From Viridibacterium sediminicola (lineage in GTDB: Bacteria; Pseudomonadota; Gammaproteobacteria; Burkholderiales; Rhodocyclaceae): a stretch of 64,000 nucleotides of DNA. The stretch's first letter is position 1. The number at the start of each line of letters is the position of its first letter. Of this stretch, positions 45,350 to 54,945 are shown piece after piece. Below the pieces are notes generated by a model. The model was given only the letters and a program-made list of their open reading frames with translations. It was not told the origin of the DNA and ran no database searches. The DNA lies in NCBI RefSeq assembly GCF_039631295.1, contig NZ_JBDIVE010000004.1, positions 62,001 to 126,000 of the forward strand, read 5' to 3'. The position numbers and the translations under genes are program-made.

Positions 45350-48300
45350 CTAGCTACCCGTAGCGCTCCATCCCTCAGACAATCGCTCCGCCTGCTCCAG
45401 CACCAAGCGGATCGCCTCTTCCTGCATATCTGGCGGGTACTTGTAGCGGCGTAACGTGATACGCACCAGGTTGCGCAGACGCGCGCGCACACTCTCGCGC
45501 TTCTGCCAATCGACCGAGGTGCTGTTGCGCAGTTTTTCCGTCACCTCGATCGCGATCTTCTTCAAGGCTTCGTCGCCCAGCTCGCGTACCGCGCTCTCGT
45601 TGTCGGCCAGCGCATCGTAAAAAGCGAGCTCCGCGTTGTTGAGGCCGAGCTTCTCCCCTCGCCGTGCGGCCTCGCGGAACTCTTTCGCCATCGCGATCAG
45701 CTCTTCGATGATCTGTGCACTCTCCACCGCGCGGCTGAGATAACGGTTCAGCGCGGCCTGCAGGCGCTCGCTGAACTTGCGCTCCAGCACCACGTTGGTC
45801 CGCATGTGCGACTTCACCTGGTCGTTGAGCAGCTTCTGCAGCAGCTCCACGGCGAAGTTGCGTTGCGGCAGCTGGCGCACTTCTTCGAGGAAGGCATCCG
45901 ACAGGATGCCAATGTTCGGCCGCTCCAGCCCGGCAAGCTTGAAGATGTCTTCCACGCCCTCGGCCACCACCGCGTTGTCGAGGATCTGCTTGAGCACCGC
46001 GTTGCGGCTCTCCTCGCTGAGCTTGGCTTCCGATGTCGTGGCTTTGGCGATCACCGCGCGGATCGCCTGGAAGAAGGCGATCTCTTCGCGCAGCGGCAGC
46101 GCCTCGTCCAGTGTGCCGCACAGCGAGAAGGCCTTGGTGATGGCCAGCACCACATCGGCCCAGCGCTTCTTGCCTTCATCCTGCCCCAACACAAAGTTGG
46201 CAGCAGGCAGCAACAGCACGGCGGCCTGTGTGCGGTAGGCGCTGAAGTCGAAGCCATGTAGCTGGGCGCGCGCCACCTCCATCAATTCCTTGAGTTTGGC
46301 CAGTGCCTCGGCCGCGTCCAGCGTCGGCTGCCCCTTGCCCTTGCTCTCGGTGTAGGTGCGCAAGGCGCTGCGCAGCTCGGCGGCAATGCCGATGTAATCC
46401 ACCACCAGGCCGCCTTCCTTGTCGCGGAACACGCGGTTCACGCGGGCGATAGCCTGCATCAGGTTGTGGTCGCGCATCGGCTTGTCGATGTACATCGTAT
46501 GCAGGCAGGGCACATCGAATCCGGTGAGCCACATGTCGCGCACGATCACCAATTTGAGCGGATCAGCCGCGTCCTTGAAGCGCCGCTCCAGCAGCTTCTT
46601 GGTCTGGTTGTTGTAGATGTGTGGCTGCAGCAGCGCATCGTCTGCGGCTGAGCCCGTCATCACTACCTTGATCGCGCCCTGCGCCGGGTCGTCGCTGTGC
46701 CAGTCAGGGCGCAGCTTGACGATGGCTTTGTACAGCCGCGCGCAGATCTCGCGGCTCATCGCCACGACCATGCCCTTGCCCGCCACCGCCTCGTTGCGCG
46801 CCTCGAAGTGCTGCACGATGTCGGCCGCCACCTGGTCGATGCGCGGTTGTGCGCCGACCAGTTTTTCCAGCGCGGCCCAGCGCGTCTTCTCGGCCTCTTT
46901 CAGCGCCGCGTCTTCCTCGTCTTCGAAGACTTCTTCCACCTCGGCGTTGAGCTGTTCCATCTCCGCCTGGTTGAGGTTCAGGCGGGCCAGGCGGCTCTCG
47001 TAGAAAATCGGCACCGTCGCGCCATCGTCCACCGCATCCTGGATGTCGTAGATGCTGACGTAGTCGCCAAACACCTGGCGCGTGTCGTTGTCCGTACCCT
47101 CGATGGGCGTACCCGTGAAGCCAACGAAGGTGGCGTTCTTCAGCGCATCACGCAGATGCTTGGCAAAGCCGTACTTGTAGCGGCCGGTCTTCTTGTCCAG
47201 CACCGCACGGAAACCGTACTGCGAGCGGTGCGCCTCATCGGCGATCACCACGATGTTGTTGCGGTCGGAGAGCAAGGGAAATTTCTCTTCGCCCGCATCC
47301 GGCGTGAACTTCTGCACCGTGGTGAAGATGATGCCGCCCGAGGGCCGGCCGGCCAGCAGGGTACGCAGCTCCTCGCGATTCCCCGCTTGCTGCGGCAACT
47401 CACGCAACAGGCTGCGCGCACCGACGAAGGTTTCGAACAACTGCCCGTCCAGATCATTACGATCCGTCACCACCACCAGCGTGGGGTTGTGCATCTCTTT
47501 CTGCTGCATCAGCTTGGCCGCGAAGCACAGCATCGAGATGCTCTTGCCCGAGCCCTGCGTGTGCCACACGATGCCACCCATGCGCGAGCCCGGCTTCACC
47601 TTGTCGGCATAGGTCGCCCACTGCTCCTGCACCATGTTGGCAGGCGGCTGGGTGGCGGCAATCACGGCCGCACGCACCGCTGCGCGCACCGCATGAAACT
47701 GGTGATAGGCCGCAACTTTCTTGACGATCTGCCCGTCGGCCATCTCGAACAGTACGAAGTAGCGCAGGTAATCGAGCAGCAATTCGGGCGCGAAGAAGCC
47801 GCGCACCACCTTCTCCAGCTCGAACTCCAGCAGTGGCCGGTCGTTCTCGTTCTTCACCGTGCGCCAGGGCAGGAAGCGCTCGAAGTTCGCCGTCAGCGAA
47901 CCCACGCGCGCCTGCAGCCCATCCGAGATCACCAAGGCCTCGTTGAATACGAAGAGATCGGCAATCTCCTCCTTGTAAGTCCGCAACTGGTTGAATGCAT
48001 CCTTGATACCCACCTGCTCGGCGGCGAGATTCTTCAGCTCGATCACCGCGATGGGCAGACCGTTGATGAAGCACACCAGATCCGGCCGCCTCGGCCGCAC
48101 ACCTTTCTGGCTTTGGCCCTGGATCGTGAACTGATTCACCACCAGAAAGTGGTTACGTTCCGGGTTCTCGAAGTCGATCAAAACCGCACGGTCGCCGCGC
48201 CGCTCACCCTCGATTTCCACCTCGACCTGCACGCCGCTCACCAGCGCCTCGTGGAAGGCGCGATTGCTCTGGATCAGCGAAGGATGCTCTGGCTTGGCGA

Positions 48301-48511
48301 GTTGATGCGCCACCTCGTCGAGTACCGAGGCCGGCAACTGCGGATTGAGCCGCACCAGCGCCTCGCGCAGCTCGCCCTGCAAGAGCACCTGGCGGTAGTC
48401 GCTACGCTCAGGCGTATCGCTATCCGGCGCGATGTCCGGCCCGGCGCGATAGTCCCAACCGGTGTCCTGAAACCAGGTGAGGGCGAGCTGTTCGAGGTCG
48501 TTTTCGGTCAT
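45350..48511 (-). CDS. hsdR: type I restriction enzyme, R (motor/nuclease) subunit
   Basis: The 1053-residue subunit has an N-terminal PD-ExK nuclease (RPDLVCFINGLPIAVIELKN), a helicase with Walker A (HTQGSGKS) and DEAH box (DEAHRSQYG), and motif VI (RVNRVFRDKEGG). A helical C-terminal HsdR domain binds the methylase core. GGAGAG precedes the ATG, which overlaps the AlbA_2 gene stop by 4 bp. It is separated from hsdS by the inserted AlbA_2 gene. Confidence 0.95.
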   Translation of the reverse strand: MTENDLEQLALTWFQDTGWDYRAGPDIAPDSDTPERSDYRQVLLQGELREALVRLNPQLPASVLDEVAHQLAKPEHPSLIQSNRAFHEALVSGVQVEVEIEGERRGDRAVLIDFENPERNHFLVVNQFTIQGQSQKGVRPRRPDLVCFINGLPIAVIELKNLAAEQVGIKDAFNQLRTYKEEIADLFVFNEALVISDGLQARVGSLTANFERFLPWRTVKNENDRPLLEFELEKVVRGFFAPELLLDYLRYFVLFEMADGQIVKKVAAYHQFHAVRAAVRAAVIAATQPPANMVQEQWATYADKVKPGSRMGGIVWHTQGSGKSISMLCFAAKLMQQKEMHNPTLVVVTDRNDLDGQLFETFVGARSLLRELPQQAGNREELRTLLAGRPSGGIIFTTVQKFTPDAGEEKFPLLSDRNNIVVIADEAHRSQYGFRAVLDKKTGRYKYGFAKHLRDALKNATFVGFTGTPIEGTDNDTRQVFGDYVSIYDIQDAVDDGATVPIFYESRLARLNLNQAEMEQLNAEVEEVFEDEEDAALKEAEKTRWAALEKLVGAQPRIDQVAADIVQHFEARNEAVAGKGMVVAMSREICARLYKAIVKLRPDWHSDDPAQGAIKVVMTGSAADDALLQPHIYNNQTKKLLERRFKDAADPLKLVIVRDMWLTGFDVPCLHTMYIDKPMRDHNLMQAIARVNRVFRDKEGGLVVDYIGIAAELRSALRTYTESKGKGQPTLDAAEALAKLKELMEVARAQLHGFDFSAYRTQAAVLLLPAANFVLGQDEGKKRWADVVLAITKAFSLCGTLDEALPLREEIAFFQAIRAVIAKATTSEAKLSEESRNAVLKQILDNAVVAEGVEDIFKLAGLERPNIGILSDAFLEEVRQLPQRNFAVELLQKLLNDQVKSHMRTNVVLERKFSERLQAALNRYLSRAVESAQIIEELIAMAKEFREAARRGEKLGLNNAELAFYDALADNESAVRELGDEALKKIAIEVTEKLRNSTSVDWQKRESVRARLRNLVRITLRRYKYPPDMQEEAIRLVLEQAERLSEGWSATGS
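48481..48511 (-). repeat. 31-bp repeat, functional copy (hsdR start)
   Basis: First ten codons of hsdR plus one base. It is identical in 30 of 31 positions to 50633-50663, where no hsdR follows. Confidence 0.9.
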
Positions 48512-50523
48512 GATCTCTCCGCCACATCCTTGTTGGCCGTATAGGCTTGCCTGGGGTCATTAGGCTTGCTCGGAAAAGCTCTCCGCAAGCGTTTGGCTGC
48601 GACCAGCGGGTTCAGCACATCCTTGCGCAAATAGTCTTCAGAACGCCCGAGCAACCGGGCAAGCACACTCAGCGTCAAATAGCTCTCGTCGCACAGCTCC
48701 AGTACGGTCTGCTCGATCAGCTCGCGAGAGCACTTGCCCTGGCTGGATACATCGTGAGCAGTCGCCAGAAGCTCTGTGCGGTAAACCTCATCAAGGCTAT
48801 CAAGACCATCAACAACAGGCCGATCCAGCTCCGGAACCTCCCGACCAAACGGTCCGGACCTCCGCCCCAAACCCCCGGAGCTCTCGATCAAACCCCCGGA
48901 GCTCTCGATCAAACCCCCGGAGCTCCTGGGTAAAGCTCCGGAGGTTTCAGAATCGAGTGCTGCAGCGTTTGCCATAACGAAGCTTTCGGCTTCACCAAAC
49001 ACCTGTTCCGGCGTAGGCAACTGTTCGCCCGGCAGGTGATACACCGTCCCTCGCGAGCGGCCATCCGACACCAGAAATCCATCACGCACCAGATGCTGCA
49101 AAGAAAGCGTCAAATCGTGAGGATGCAGGCCGCTGATCTCCGCAACCCGTGCATGACTTACCACACGTTCGATAGCCGCTGTCGCCACAATCAGACGCTC
49201 AGCCTCATTCAAAGCATTGAAACCGATACCGAATTGCGCCCGCAATTTTGTGATCGCCGCCTCCGGCAGCAAATCCACCATGCGCAATTCCAGCAAGGTC
49301 TGCTCAGGCTCATCCTTCACATACAAAGCCGGGGGCCGCCAATGCGCGCTGGTCCAACCGCTGTAGATCCGGGGGATACCCGATCCCATTCGCTCGCCCA
49401 AACCAATCATCAGAAACATCTGGTGGATCAAACGGTTGCGACAATCGCTCTCACCGCCACGCAGGGCCTGCTCCAGCGATACCCGCATACCGCCGGGATT
49501 CCTGAAACCAAACATATCCGGTCGCTTCACCACCAGCACCGAAACCCGCCCACTGTAATCAGCATGTACCAGCGTGTTGACCAATGCCTCCCGCAAGGCC
49601 ACGTGCACCGCGGTATCTTCCTGGCGCTGAGCATCCTTCAACTCGAACGGTACTTTGAGATCAGCAGAAAGCTTGCGATACACCCGGCGGAAAAAATCGA
49701 ACACATTGCCGGACCAGCTCCCATCCGGCACCAGGCGATCCACCCAGCGCTTCTCCGTGCGCGCTTCCGGCCGCTCCTGATAATCCAGAAAATAATGCGG
49801 CAGTGCGTCCTGCAAAGCCGACCAGCGCCCAAACATCAATAACCCGGCCAGGGTCAAGCCGCTTTCCCCGGTCTGCCGATCCCTTCGCCAGCCTTTCAAG
49901 GCATGCAGAAACTCAAAGTCTTCCAGCTCCAGAAATGGATGCCCTGGCTTTTCATCACGCAGCATCTGGCGGTAGATGCGCAGGCTTTCCGGATCAATGT
50001 CATCCATGCCAAAACCAGTCAGGATGCGGTTATCCCGTTCATCCTCGATCTGCTCCGCCAGCATGCGCTTCACGCTTTCATCGTCACAGCGACGATCTCC
50101 CTCGTGCAAGCGGCGATAGGTGTTGCCATTGAAAGGATTGCCCTGCAGATAAACCGGCTTCTGCTTGCGAGACGCACTGGGAACATTCACCAGAATCACC
50201 GTCTTGCCCTCCAGCACCAGACGGCTGACATCACGATCCGTCAGCAAATTGAGGCTGACTTTTTGAGGATTATTCAGGGTATTGAAAAGATCACCGACAA
50301 CACGCTCGGCCTCTTCGATCCCTTCGACGACAAAACGGTGATCCCGGGTCTCACGCAGACCCAGCACGATCACGCCGCCATGCGTATTGGCAAAAGCGCT
50401 GTAACTGGGCCAGAAATCCTTGGGAATCCGCCCCTTGCCATCCTGACCGGCAGCCAGCTTGCACTCGATTTCAAGTGACTCGGACAGCAGCTCAAGGTCT
50501 TCCAGAGAAGTGATCTGAAGCAT
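48508..50523 (-). CDS. AlbA_2/Schlafen-like ATP-binding protein in the restriction operon
   Basis: From ATG 50523 the product is 671 residues. An AlbA_2 (AAA_4) domain occupies about residues 10-135 (ESLEIECKLAAG...GGVIVLGL). A GHKL-type HATPase_c_4 region (ALREALVNTLVHADYS) lies near 315-400, then a winged-helix part (about 440-500). A linker of 7-residue repeats and a charged C-terminal domain complete it. Such proteins are frequent third parties in type I loci and are thought to modulate the system. Its stop overlaps the hsdR start (ATGA). Confidence 0.85.
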   Translation of the reverse strand: MLQITSLEDLELLSESLEIECKLAAGQDGKGRIPKDFWPSYSAFANTHGGVIVLGLRETRDHRFVVEGIEEAERVVGDLFNTLNNPQKVSLNLLTDRDVSRLVLEGKTVILVNVPSASRKQKPVYLQGNPFNGNTYRRLHEGDRRCDDESVKRMLAEQIEDERDNRILTGFGMDDIDPESLRIYRQMLRDEKPGHPFLELEDFEFLHALKGWRRDRQTGESGLTLAGLLMFGRWSALQDALPHYFLDYQERPEARTEKRWVDRLVPDGSWSGNVFDFFRRVYRKLSADLKVPFELKDAQRQEDTAVHVALREALVNTLVHADYSGRVSVLVVKRPDMFGFRNPGGMRVSLEQALRGGESDCRNRLIHQMFLMIGLGERMGSGIPRIYSGWTSAHWRPPALYVKDEPEQTLLELRMVDLLPEAAITKLRAQFGIGFNALNEAERLIVATAAIERVVSHARVAEISGLHPHDLTLSLQHLVRDGFLVSDGRSRGTVYHLPGEQLPTPEQVFGEAESFVMANAAALDSETSGALPRSSGGLIESSGGLIESSGGLGRRSGPFGREVPELDRPVVDGLDSLDEVYRTELLATAHDVSSQGKCSRELIEQTVLELCDESYLTLSVLARLLGRSEDYLRKDVLNPLVAAKRLRRAFPSKPNDPRQAYTANKDVAERS
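48869..48925. repeat. 21-bp in-frame tandem repeat (2.7 copies)
   Basis: Two exact 21-bp units (48869-48889, 48890-48910) and 15 bases of a third encode Glu-Ser-Ser-Gly-Gly-Leu-Ile repeats in the AlbA_2 protein linker. Copy-number change would alter linker length without a frameshift. Confidence 0.9.
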
Positions 50524-50819
50524 GGTTTCTACGCTCCACCGCAATGCAGAACTGATTCGGCTTCCGGCACCCGTATCGAACACGTACTTGAATCAGCATG
50601 GGCATTCCAAGCGTTTTCCTGGGCGCGGCTAAGGGCGAGGTGTTCGAGGTCGTTTTCGGTCATTGCGCGTCGGCCGAGGATTTGCGTCTAAATGAGAAAA
50701 GTTTTTCTATTCATGCAGATAAGACACTACTGGCGACAAAAGCATGACCGCGCCTAAATATGCGTCAAACCCAGAACGGTACATAGCAGAACTAGCGCTT
50801 TGAAGCTGTTTAAGATCTT
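50524..50819. other. 296-bp non-coding junction between hsdS and the AlbA_2 gene
   Basis: No gene. It contains a relic of the hsdR start and AT-rich sequence of lower GC than its flanks. This looks like the junction of an inserted segment. Confidence 0.7.
50590..50663 (-). pseudogene. relic of hsdR 5' end
   Basis: Read on the minus strand from ATG 50663, the sequence encodes Met-Thr-Glu-Asn-Asp-Leu-Glu-His-Leu-Ala-Leu, matching the HsdR N-terminus but for Gln8 to His. The match stops after codon 10-11, about where a gene-insertion joint would be. Confidence 0.75.
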
Positions 50820-52058
50820 TCATGCTGCCACCATTTCCTGAATGGACAATTCACCGGACAGCAGTTTAGGCAGAAGAGAATCCCTAATCTCCGCAAGAAT
50901 CGCCACCTGTTCCAAGTTCGCGCGTTGCTGCTTCAGGAACATAGCTGCGATGGGTTCAAAGGCATCCACGACAAGCTGAGGTGGCACGAGCACACGTACG
51001 GCATGGGCATGGTTCCTGTTGAGAGTGGGAACAGCCGAACCCGCATTCAAGCCCTTGTAATCCAGTCCCTGAAGCGCATGAAACGCGTAAGCGGGCTTTG
51101 CTCGCTTGAACTCTTTGACCCATAGCGACGTGTTTAATGGCCAATAGTCTTCGTGAACGTAGAAGACCTTTCCCAACACACCACTACGCCCTGTCGTCAC
51201 ACCTGGGCCGCGCACCATAAAGGCATGATGCGTTCCACTGGGGCCGCTGGCCGCCAGTATGGGATAGTCTCCGGGCGTTCGCTCTGGCGCAGGCAGATCG
51301 AATCCACGTTGCAGAACGAGCAGTTTTTCCAGAGGACCACATTCCCAGCATTTCGGAATCTCCCCAAGTTCCGAGTCCTCGAAACTATCGGGGAACAGGG
51401 CGAGAAGTTCGGGCGTGAGGCCAAGGCGCTGGCAGATGGATTCGGCGGGTTCGCCGCTGGCCTTGGCGCGGACGGGATCGAAGTCGACGAACCAGGACTG
51501 GAAGATCGCCCGCGCCATGGCTTCCAGCGTTTCGTTCATGCGGCGGTTTGCATCGATCTTTGCACTAATGGTGTAGTACATGTCACCGATGATTTTCTGA
51601 ACTGCTGGGTTCGGTACTGGAATACCTAATTTGTCGAAGTCGCCTTTTTTGAAGTGTGGAATCAGTGTCCCTACATGCATATTGCCAATGGCCTGTTGGA
51701 CTTGGTAGGAACGTAAGGCCGCGAACAGATACTTTGGATAGATCTTGTTCGAGTCAGGTCGCACTGCAACCATATCTTGGGCAATGCAGAAATCGACTGG
51801 ATCAGGCGCCATACATACTCGGCCGGGAGACCCTTTGGTAACAAATATCAAATCGCCAGGTTCAGGGTGACCTCTAAACCACGTGTCGTAAGTCTCTTGT
51901 GAAACGTATCTGGCCTTTTCATAGGTCGGGTAGAGTGAATCGTTGTTGATGCAATTGGTAGCAATCAACGGAATTCCTTGTTCGCTGGTCGGACAACTTC
52001 TTCCTCGATTGTCGACAATGCCCGATAGTAGTTCGGTGAAGGGCTTTAACTCACTCAT
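50820..52058 (-). CDS. hsdS: type I restriction-modification specificity subunit
   Basis: The 412-residue subunit has two target-recognition domains separated by the conserved helix ETLEAMARAIFQSWFVDFDP and closed by the C-terminal repeat AEIRDSLLPKLLSGEL. It dictates which bipartite DNA site HsdM methylates and HsdR cuts. The two halves differ, so the site should be asymmetric. It overlaps the DUF1016 gene by 8 bp. Confidence 0.93.
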   Translation of the reverse strand: MSELKPFTELLSGIVDNRGRSCPTSEQGIPLIATNCINNDSLYPTYEKARYVSQETYDTWFRGHPEPGDLIFVTKGSPGRVCMAPDPVDFCIAQDMVAVRPDSNKIYPKYLFAALRSYQVQQAIGNMHVGTLIPHFKKGDFDKLGIPVPNPAVQKIIGDMYYTISAKIDANRRMNETLEAMARAIFQSWFVDFDPVRAKASGEPAESICQRLGLTPELLALFPDSFEDSELGEIPKCWECGPLEKLLVLQRGFDLPAPERTPGDYPILAASGPSGTHHAFMVRGPGVTTGRSGVLGKVFYVHEDYWPLNTSLWVKEFKRAKPAYAFHALQGLDYKGLNAGSAVPTLNRNHAHAVRVLVPPQLVVDAFEPIAAMFLKQQRANLEQVAILAEIRDSLLPKLLSGELSIQEMVAA

Positions 52059-53229
52059 CCCCGCCCCCTACATCCCCACTCAACTCTGCCTCAATCTGCT
52101 CAATTGTCGGCAGGCTGCCTTCCAGTTCCTGCGGTAGCGCTCGGGTGAGCTGGGTTTCCCATTCGGCGACGCTGATGGGCTGGGTGCTGCCAGCGAGGGC
52201 GTATTCGACCAGCACGCGGTTCTTCTCGCGCACGAGTAGCAGGCCCAGGGTGGGTTTGTCGTCGGGGTGGGCGAGCAGGCGGTCAACGGCGGTCATGTAC
52301 ATGCCGAGCTGGGCGCCATCGCCGGGCGTGAACTTGCGTGCCTTGAGTTCGATGACGACGTAGCGGCGCAGCTTGAGGTGGTAGAAGAGCAGGTCGAGGT
52401 AGAAGTCGTCGTCGCCAATTTCGAGGTGCACCTGGCGGCCGACGAAGGCGAAACCCTGGCCGAGTTCGAGCAGGAATTTCTGGATGTGCTCGATGAGGCC
52501 TTGTTCGAGCTGTTGCTCGCGGCGCGGGGCGTCGGTGCCGAGAAAGTCGAACAGGTAAGGGTCTTTGAAAACCTGGGCGGCCATGTCGGATTCGGGCGGC
52601 GGCAGGGTGGCGGCGAAGTTGTGCTGGGCCTTGCCCTGGCGCTGGTGGCTACGACCTTCAATCTGCACAGCAAGAACGTTACGTGACCAGCCATGCTCAA
52701 CGGTCTTGGCGGCGTACCAAAGACGGTCTTCAGCCGAGCTTAGTTTTTCCAGCAGGGTGAGGTTGTGGTACCAAGTCACTTGTGCAAGCGACGCTTGCAC
52801 AACTTGCCGATCCGGCCAGGCGGCGGCAAAGGCGCGCATGTACTTGAGGTTGCGCGGCGAGAAGCCCTTCATGTCGGGGAAGGCATCGCGCAGGTCGGCG
52901 GCCAGCCGGTCGATGACCTTGCTGCCGTAGCCTTGCTCGGCCTGCTTGTGCAGAATGCGCTGGCCGATGTCCCAGTAGAGCTGGATCATCACACTGTTGC
53001 TGGCCAACACCAGGCGCAGGCGTTCGCCGTGGATGCGCTGCTTGATCTCGGCAAACCATGCGGCGTAGTCGGCGGGCATCTCGCCTGCCGGAGCGGCCAC
53101 CGGGAACATGGTGCTGCGATCCACGCGGCCGAGTTGCCGGCGCTCGTCGGCCCTTGCGTCTTCGGTCGCCACCCTTGCTGTCGGCGCCTTGGCGGCCTTG
53201 CGGGCGGGTGCTTTCTTTGGCGCGATCAT
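52051..53229 (-). CDS. DUF1016 (YhcG-type) PD-(D/E)XK nuclease-like protein
   Basis: The 392-residue protein starts at ATG 53229 with a basic Ala/Lys-rich N-terminus. A DUF1016 N-terminal helical domain (ADYAAWFAEIKQRI...YGSKVIDRLA) precedes the C-terminal nuclease core with the catalytic Asp and Glu-x-Lys in YLDLLFYHLKLRRYVVIELK. It is inserted between hsdM and hsdS with overlapping or near-touching ends, a frequent arrangement. The role is probably defence-related, possibly an auxiliary nuclease; not established. Confidence 0.88.
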   Translation of the reverse strand: MIAPKKAPARKAAKAPTARVATEDARADERRQLGRVDRSTMFPVAAPAGEMPADYAAWFAEIKQRIHGERLRLVLASNSVMIQLYWDIGQRILHKQAEQGYGSKVIDRLAADLRDAFPDMKGFSPRNLKYMRAFAAAWPDRQVVQASLAQVTWYHNLTLLEKLSSAEDRLWYAAKTVEHGWSRNVLAVQIEGRSHQRQGKAQHNFAATLPPPESDMAAQVFKDPYLFDFLGTDAPRREQQLEQGLIEHIQKFLLELGQGFAFVGRQVHLEIGDDDFYLDLLFYHLKLRRYVVIELKARKFTPGDGAQLGMYMTAVDRLLAHPDDKPTLGLLLVREKNRVLVEYALAGSTQPISVAEWETQLTRALPQELEGSLPTIEQIEAELSGDVGGGDE

Positions 53230-53271
53230 GGTCTGACGCCCGTGCAGCGCACCGTTGCACAAGTAAGAGCC

Positions 53272-54906
53272 TCAGAGCGCATAACCCAGCCCGGCGAGGT
53301 TTTTGCGGATTTCGGCTTCGAGACGGGCGCTCTCCTTGAACTGCTCGCCTAAGGCGGCGGTGAGGCGAGCCATCTTGTCTTCGAAGGCTTCGGCGTCCAC
53401 TTCCTGCGCGGCGGCGCCGACGTAGCGGCCCGGGGTGAGGACGTAGTCGCTCTTGCGAATATCGTCGAGCTTGGCGGCCTTGCAGAAGCCGGCTTCGTCG
53501 GCATAGCCCTCGCCACGTTGCCAGGCGTGGAAGGTGGCGGCGATTTTCGCGATGTCCTCAATCTTGAAGTCGCGCAGCACGCGGTCTTTCATGTAGCCGA
53601 GATTGCGCGCGTCAATGAACAGTACTTCGCCCTTGCGATTGCGGCTGGCCTTGCGCTGGGCCTTGCTGCGGGTGAGGAACCAGATGCAAGCGGGAATCTG
53701 GGTGTTGGTGAACAGCTGGCCGGGGAGTGCCACCATGCATTCAACAAGGTCGGCTTCAACGATGGTTTTGCGGATCTCGCCTTCGTTGTTGGTGTTGCTG
53801 CTCATCGAGCCGTTGGCAAGCAGCAGGGCCATGCTGCCGTGCGGCGCGAGGTGGTGGATCATGTGCTGCATCCACGCGAAGTTGGCGTTGCCATCGGGCG
53901 GCGTGCCGTACTTCCAGCGCGGGTCGTCGTCCTTCACGCCTTCTTTCCAGGCCTTCATGTTGAAGGGCGGATTGGCCATGATGAAGTCGGCACGCAGGTC
54001 GAGGTGCTGGGGCTTGGTGTAGGTGCTGGCGGGCTCTTTGCCGAAATCGAAATCCAGCCCACGAATGGCCATGTTCATCGAGGCCAGGCGCCAGGTGGTG
54101 GGGTTGGCCTCTTGCCCATAGATGCTGATCTGGCCGATCTTGCCGCCGTGCTCGACGACAAAACGTTCACTCTGCACGAAGAAGCCACCCGAGCCGCAGC
54201 AGGGGTCATACACGCGCCCCTCGTAGGGCTCGAGCATTTCGACGATGAGGCTGACGATGCTCTTCGGTGTGTAGAACTCGCCACCACGCTTGCCGGCAGC
54301 TATCGAGAATTCACCAAGGAAGTATTCGTAGATGTGGCCAAGGATGTCTTTGGCTTTGAGCGAGTCGTGGTTGAACGGGATCTTGGAGAATTCGTCGATC
54401 AGGCCCGGCAGGGATTCGTCGACGCGCCAGCGCGCGTAGCTCTTGTCGAGCACGTTCTTGAGTTTGGGGTTTTCCTTTTCAACGGCTTCGAGTGCGTCGT
54501 CCAGCAGTCTGCCAATGCCTTTGAATTTGTACTCGTAGGTCTTGCCGTTCTTCACTTCAAGAACGGTATCGATGGCGACCTTGGCGTTGTCCTTAAGGAA
54601 GTCCCAACGCGCCAGAGCAGGCACCCAGAAGACATTTTTTTCGGTGTAGTAATCGCGTGCTTCGAGTTCTTGCTCGATCAGCTCGCCTGCGTCGTCGCCA
54701 AGGTAGTAGTCGTTAGCAGGCTCCGTGAATGCGGCTTCCAGCTCGGTGCGGCGTTCCTTGAAAGCGTCGGAGATGTACTTGAGAAAGACCAGCCCGAGTA
54801 CGACATGCATGTACTCGCTGGGATTGACCGAGCCGCGTAGGCGGTCAGCTGCTGACCAGAGTTGCTTGTCGAGATTGTTCAGGAAACTTTGTTCTTCGTT
54901 ATTCAT
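53272..54906 (-). CDS. hsdM: type I restriction-modification methyltransferase subunit
   Basis: The 544-residue N6-adenine methylase has a helical N-terminal domain, SAM-binding motif I (DPCCGSGGF) and catalytic motif IV (NPPF). It also carries the C-terminal HsdM tail. Together with HsdS it forms the methylase. It is 39 bp downstream of the fic gene on the same strand, so fic is probably the first gene of the operon. Confidence 0.95.
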   Translation of the reverse strand: MNNEEQSFLNNLDKQLWSAADRLRGSVNPSEYMHVVLGLVFLKYISDAFKERRTELEAAFTEPANDYYLGDDAGELIEQELEARDYYTEKNVFWVPALARWDFLKDNAKVAIDTVLEVKNGKTYEYKFKGIGRLLDDALEAVEKENPKLKNVLDKSYARWRVDESLPGLIDEFSKIPFNHDSLKAKDILGHIYEYFLGEFSIAAGKRGGEFYTPKSIVSLIVEMLEPYEGRVYDPCCGSGGFFVQSERFVVEHGGKIGQISIYGQEANPTTWRLASMNMAIRGLDFDFGKEPASTYTKPQHLDLRADFIMANPPFNMKAWKEGVKDDDPRWKYGTPPDGNANFAWMQHMIHHLAPHGSMALLLANGSMSSNTNNEGEIRKTIVEADLVECMVALPGQLFTNTQIPACIWFLTRSKAQRKASRNRKGEVLFIDARNLGYMKDRVLRDFKIEDIAKIAATFHAWQRGEGYADEAGFCKAAKLDDIRKSDYVLTPGRYVGAAAQEVDAEAFEDKMARLTAALGEQFKESARLEAEIRKNLAGLGYAL

Positions 54907-54945
54907 GTTTGCTTTTACAAGGTGCGCATGGCATCTGGATAAGAA

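Noticed and set aside
48869..48945. CRISPR-like repeats
   Set aside because: Units are contiguous, without spacers, and lie inside a coding frame.
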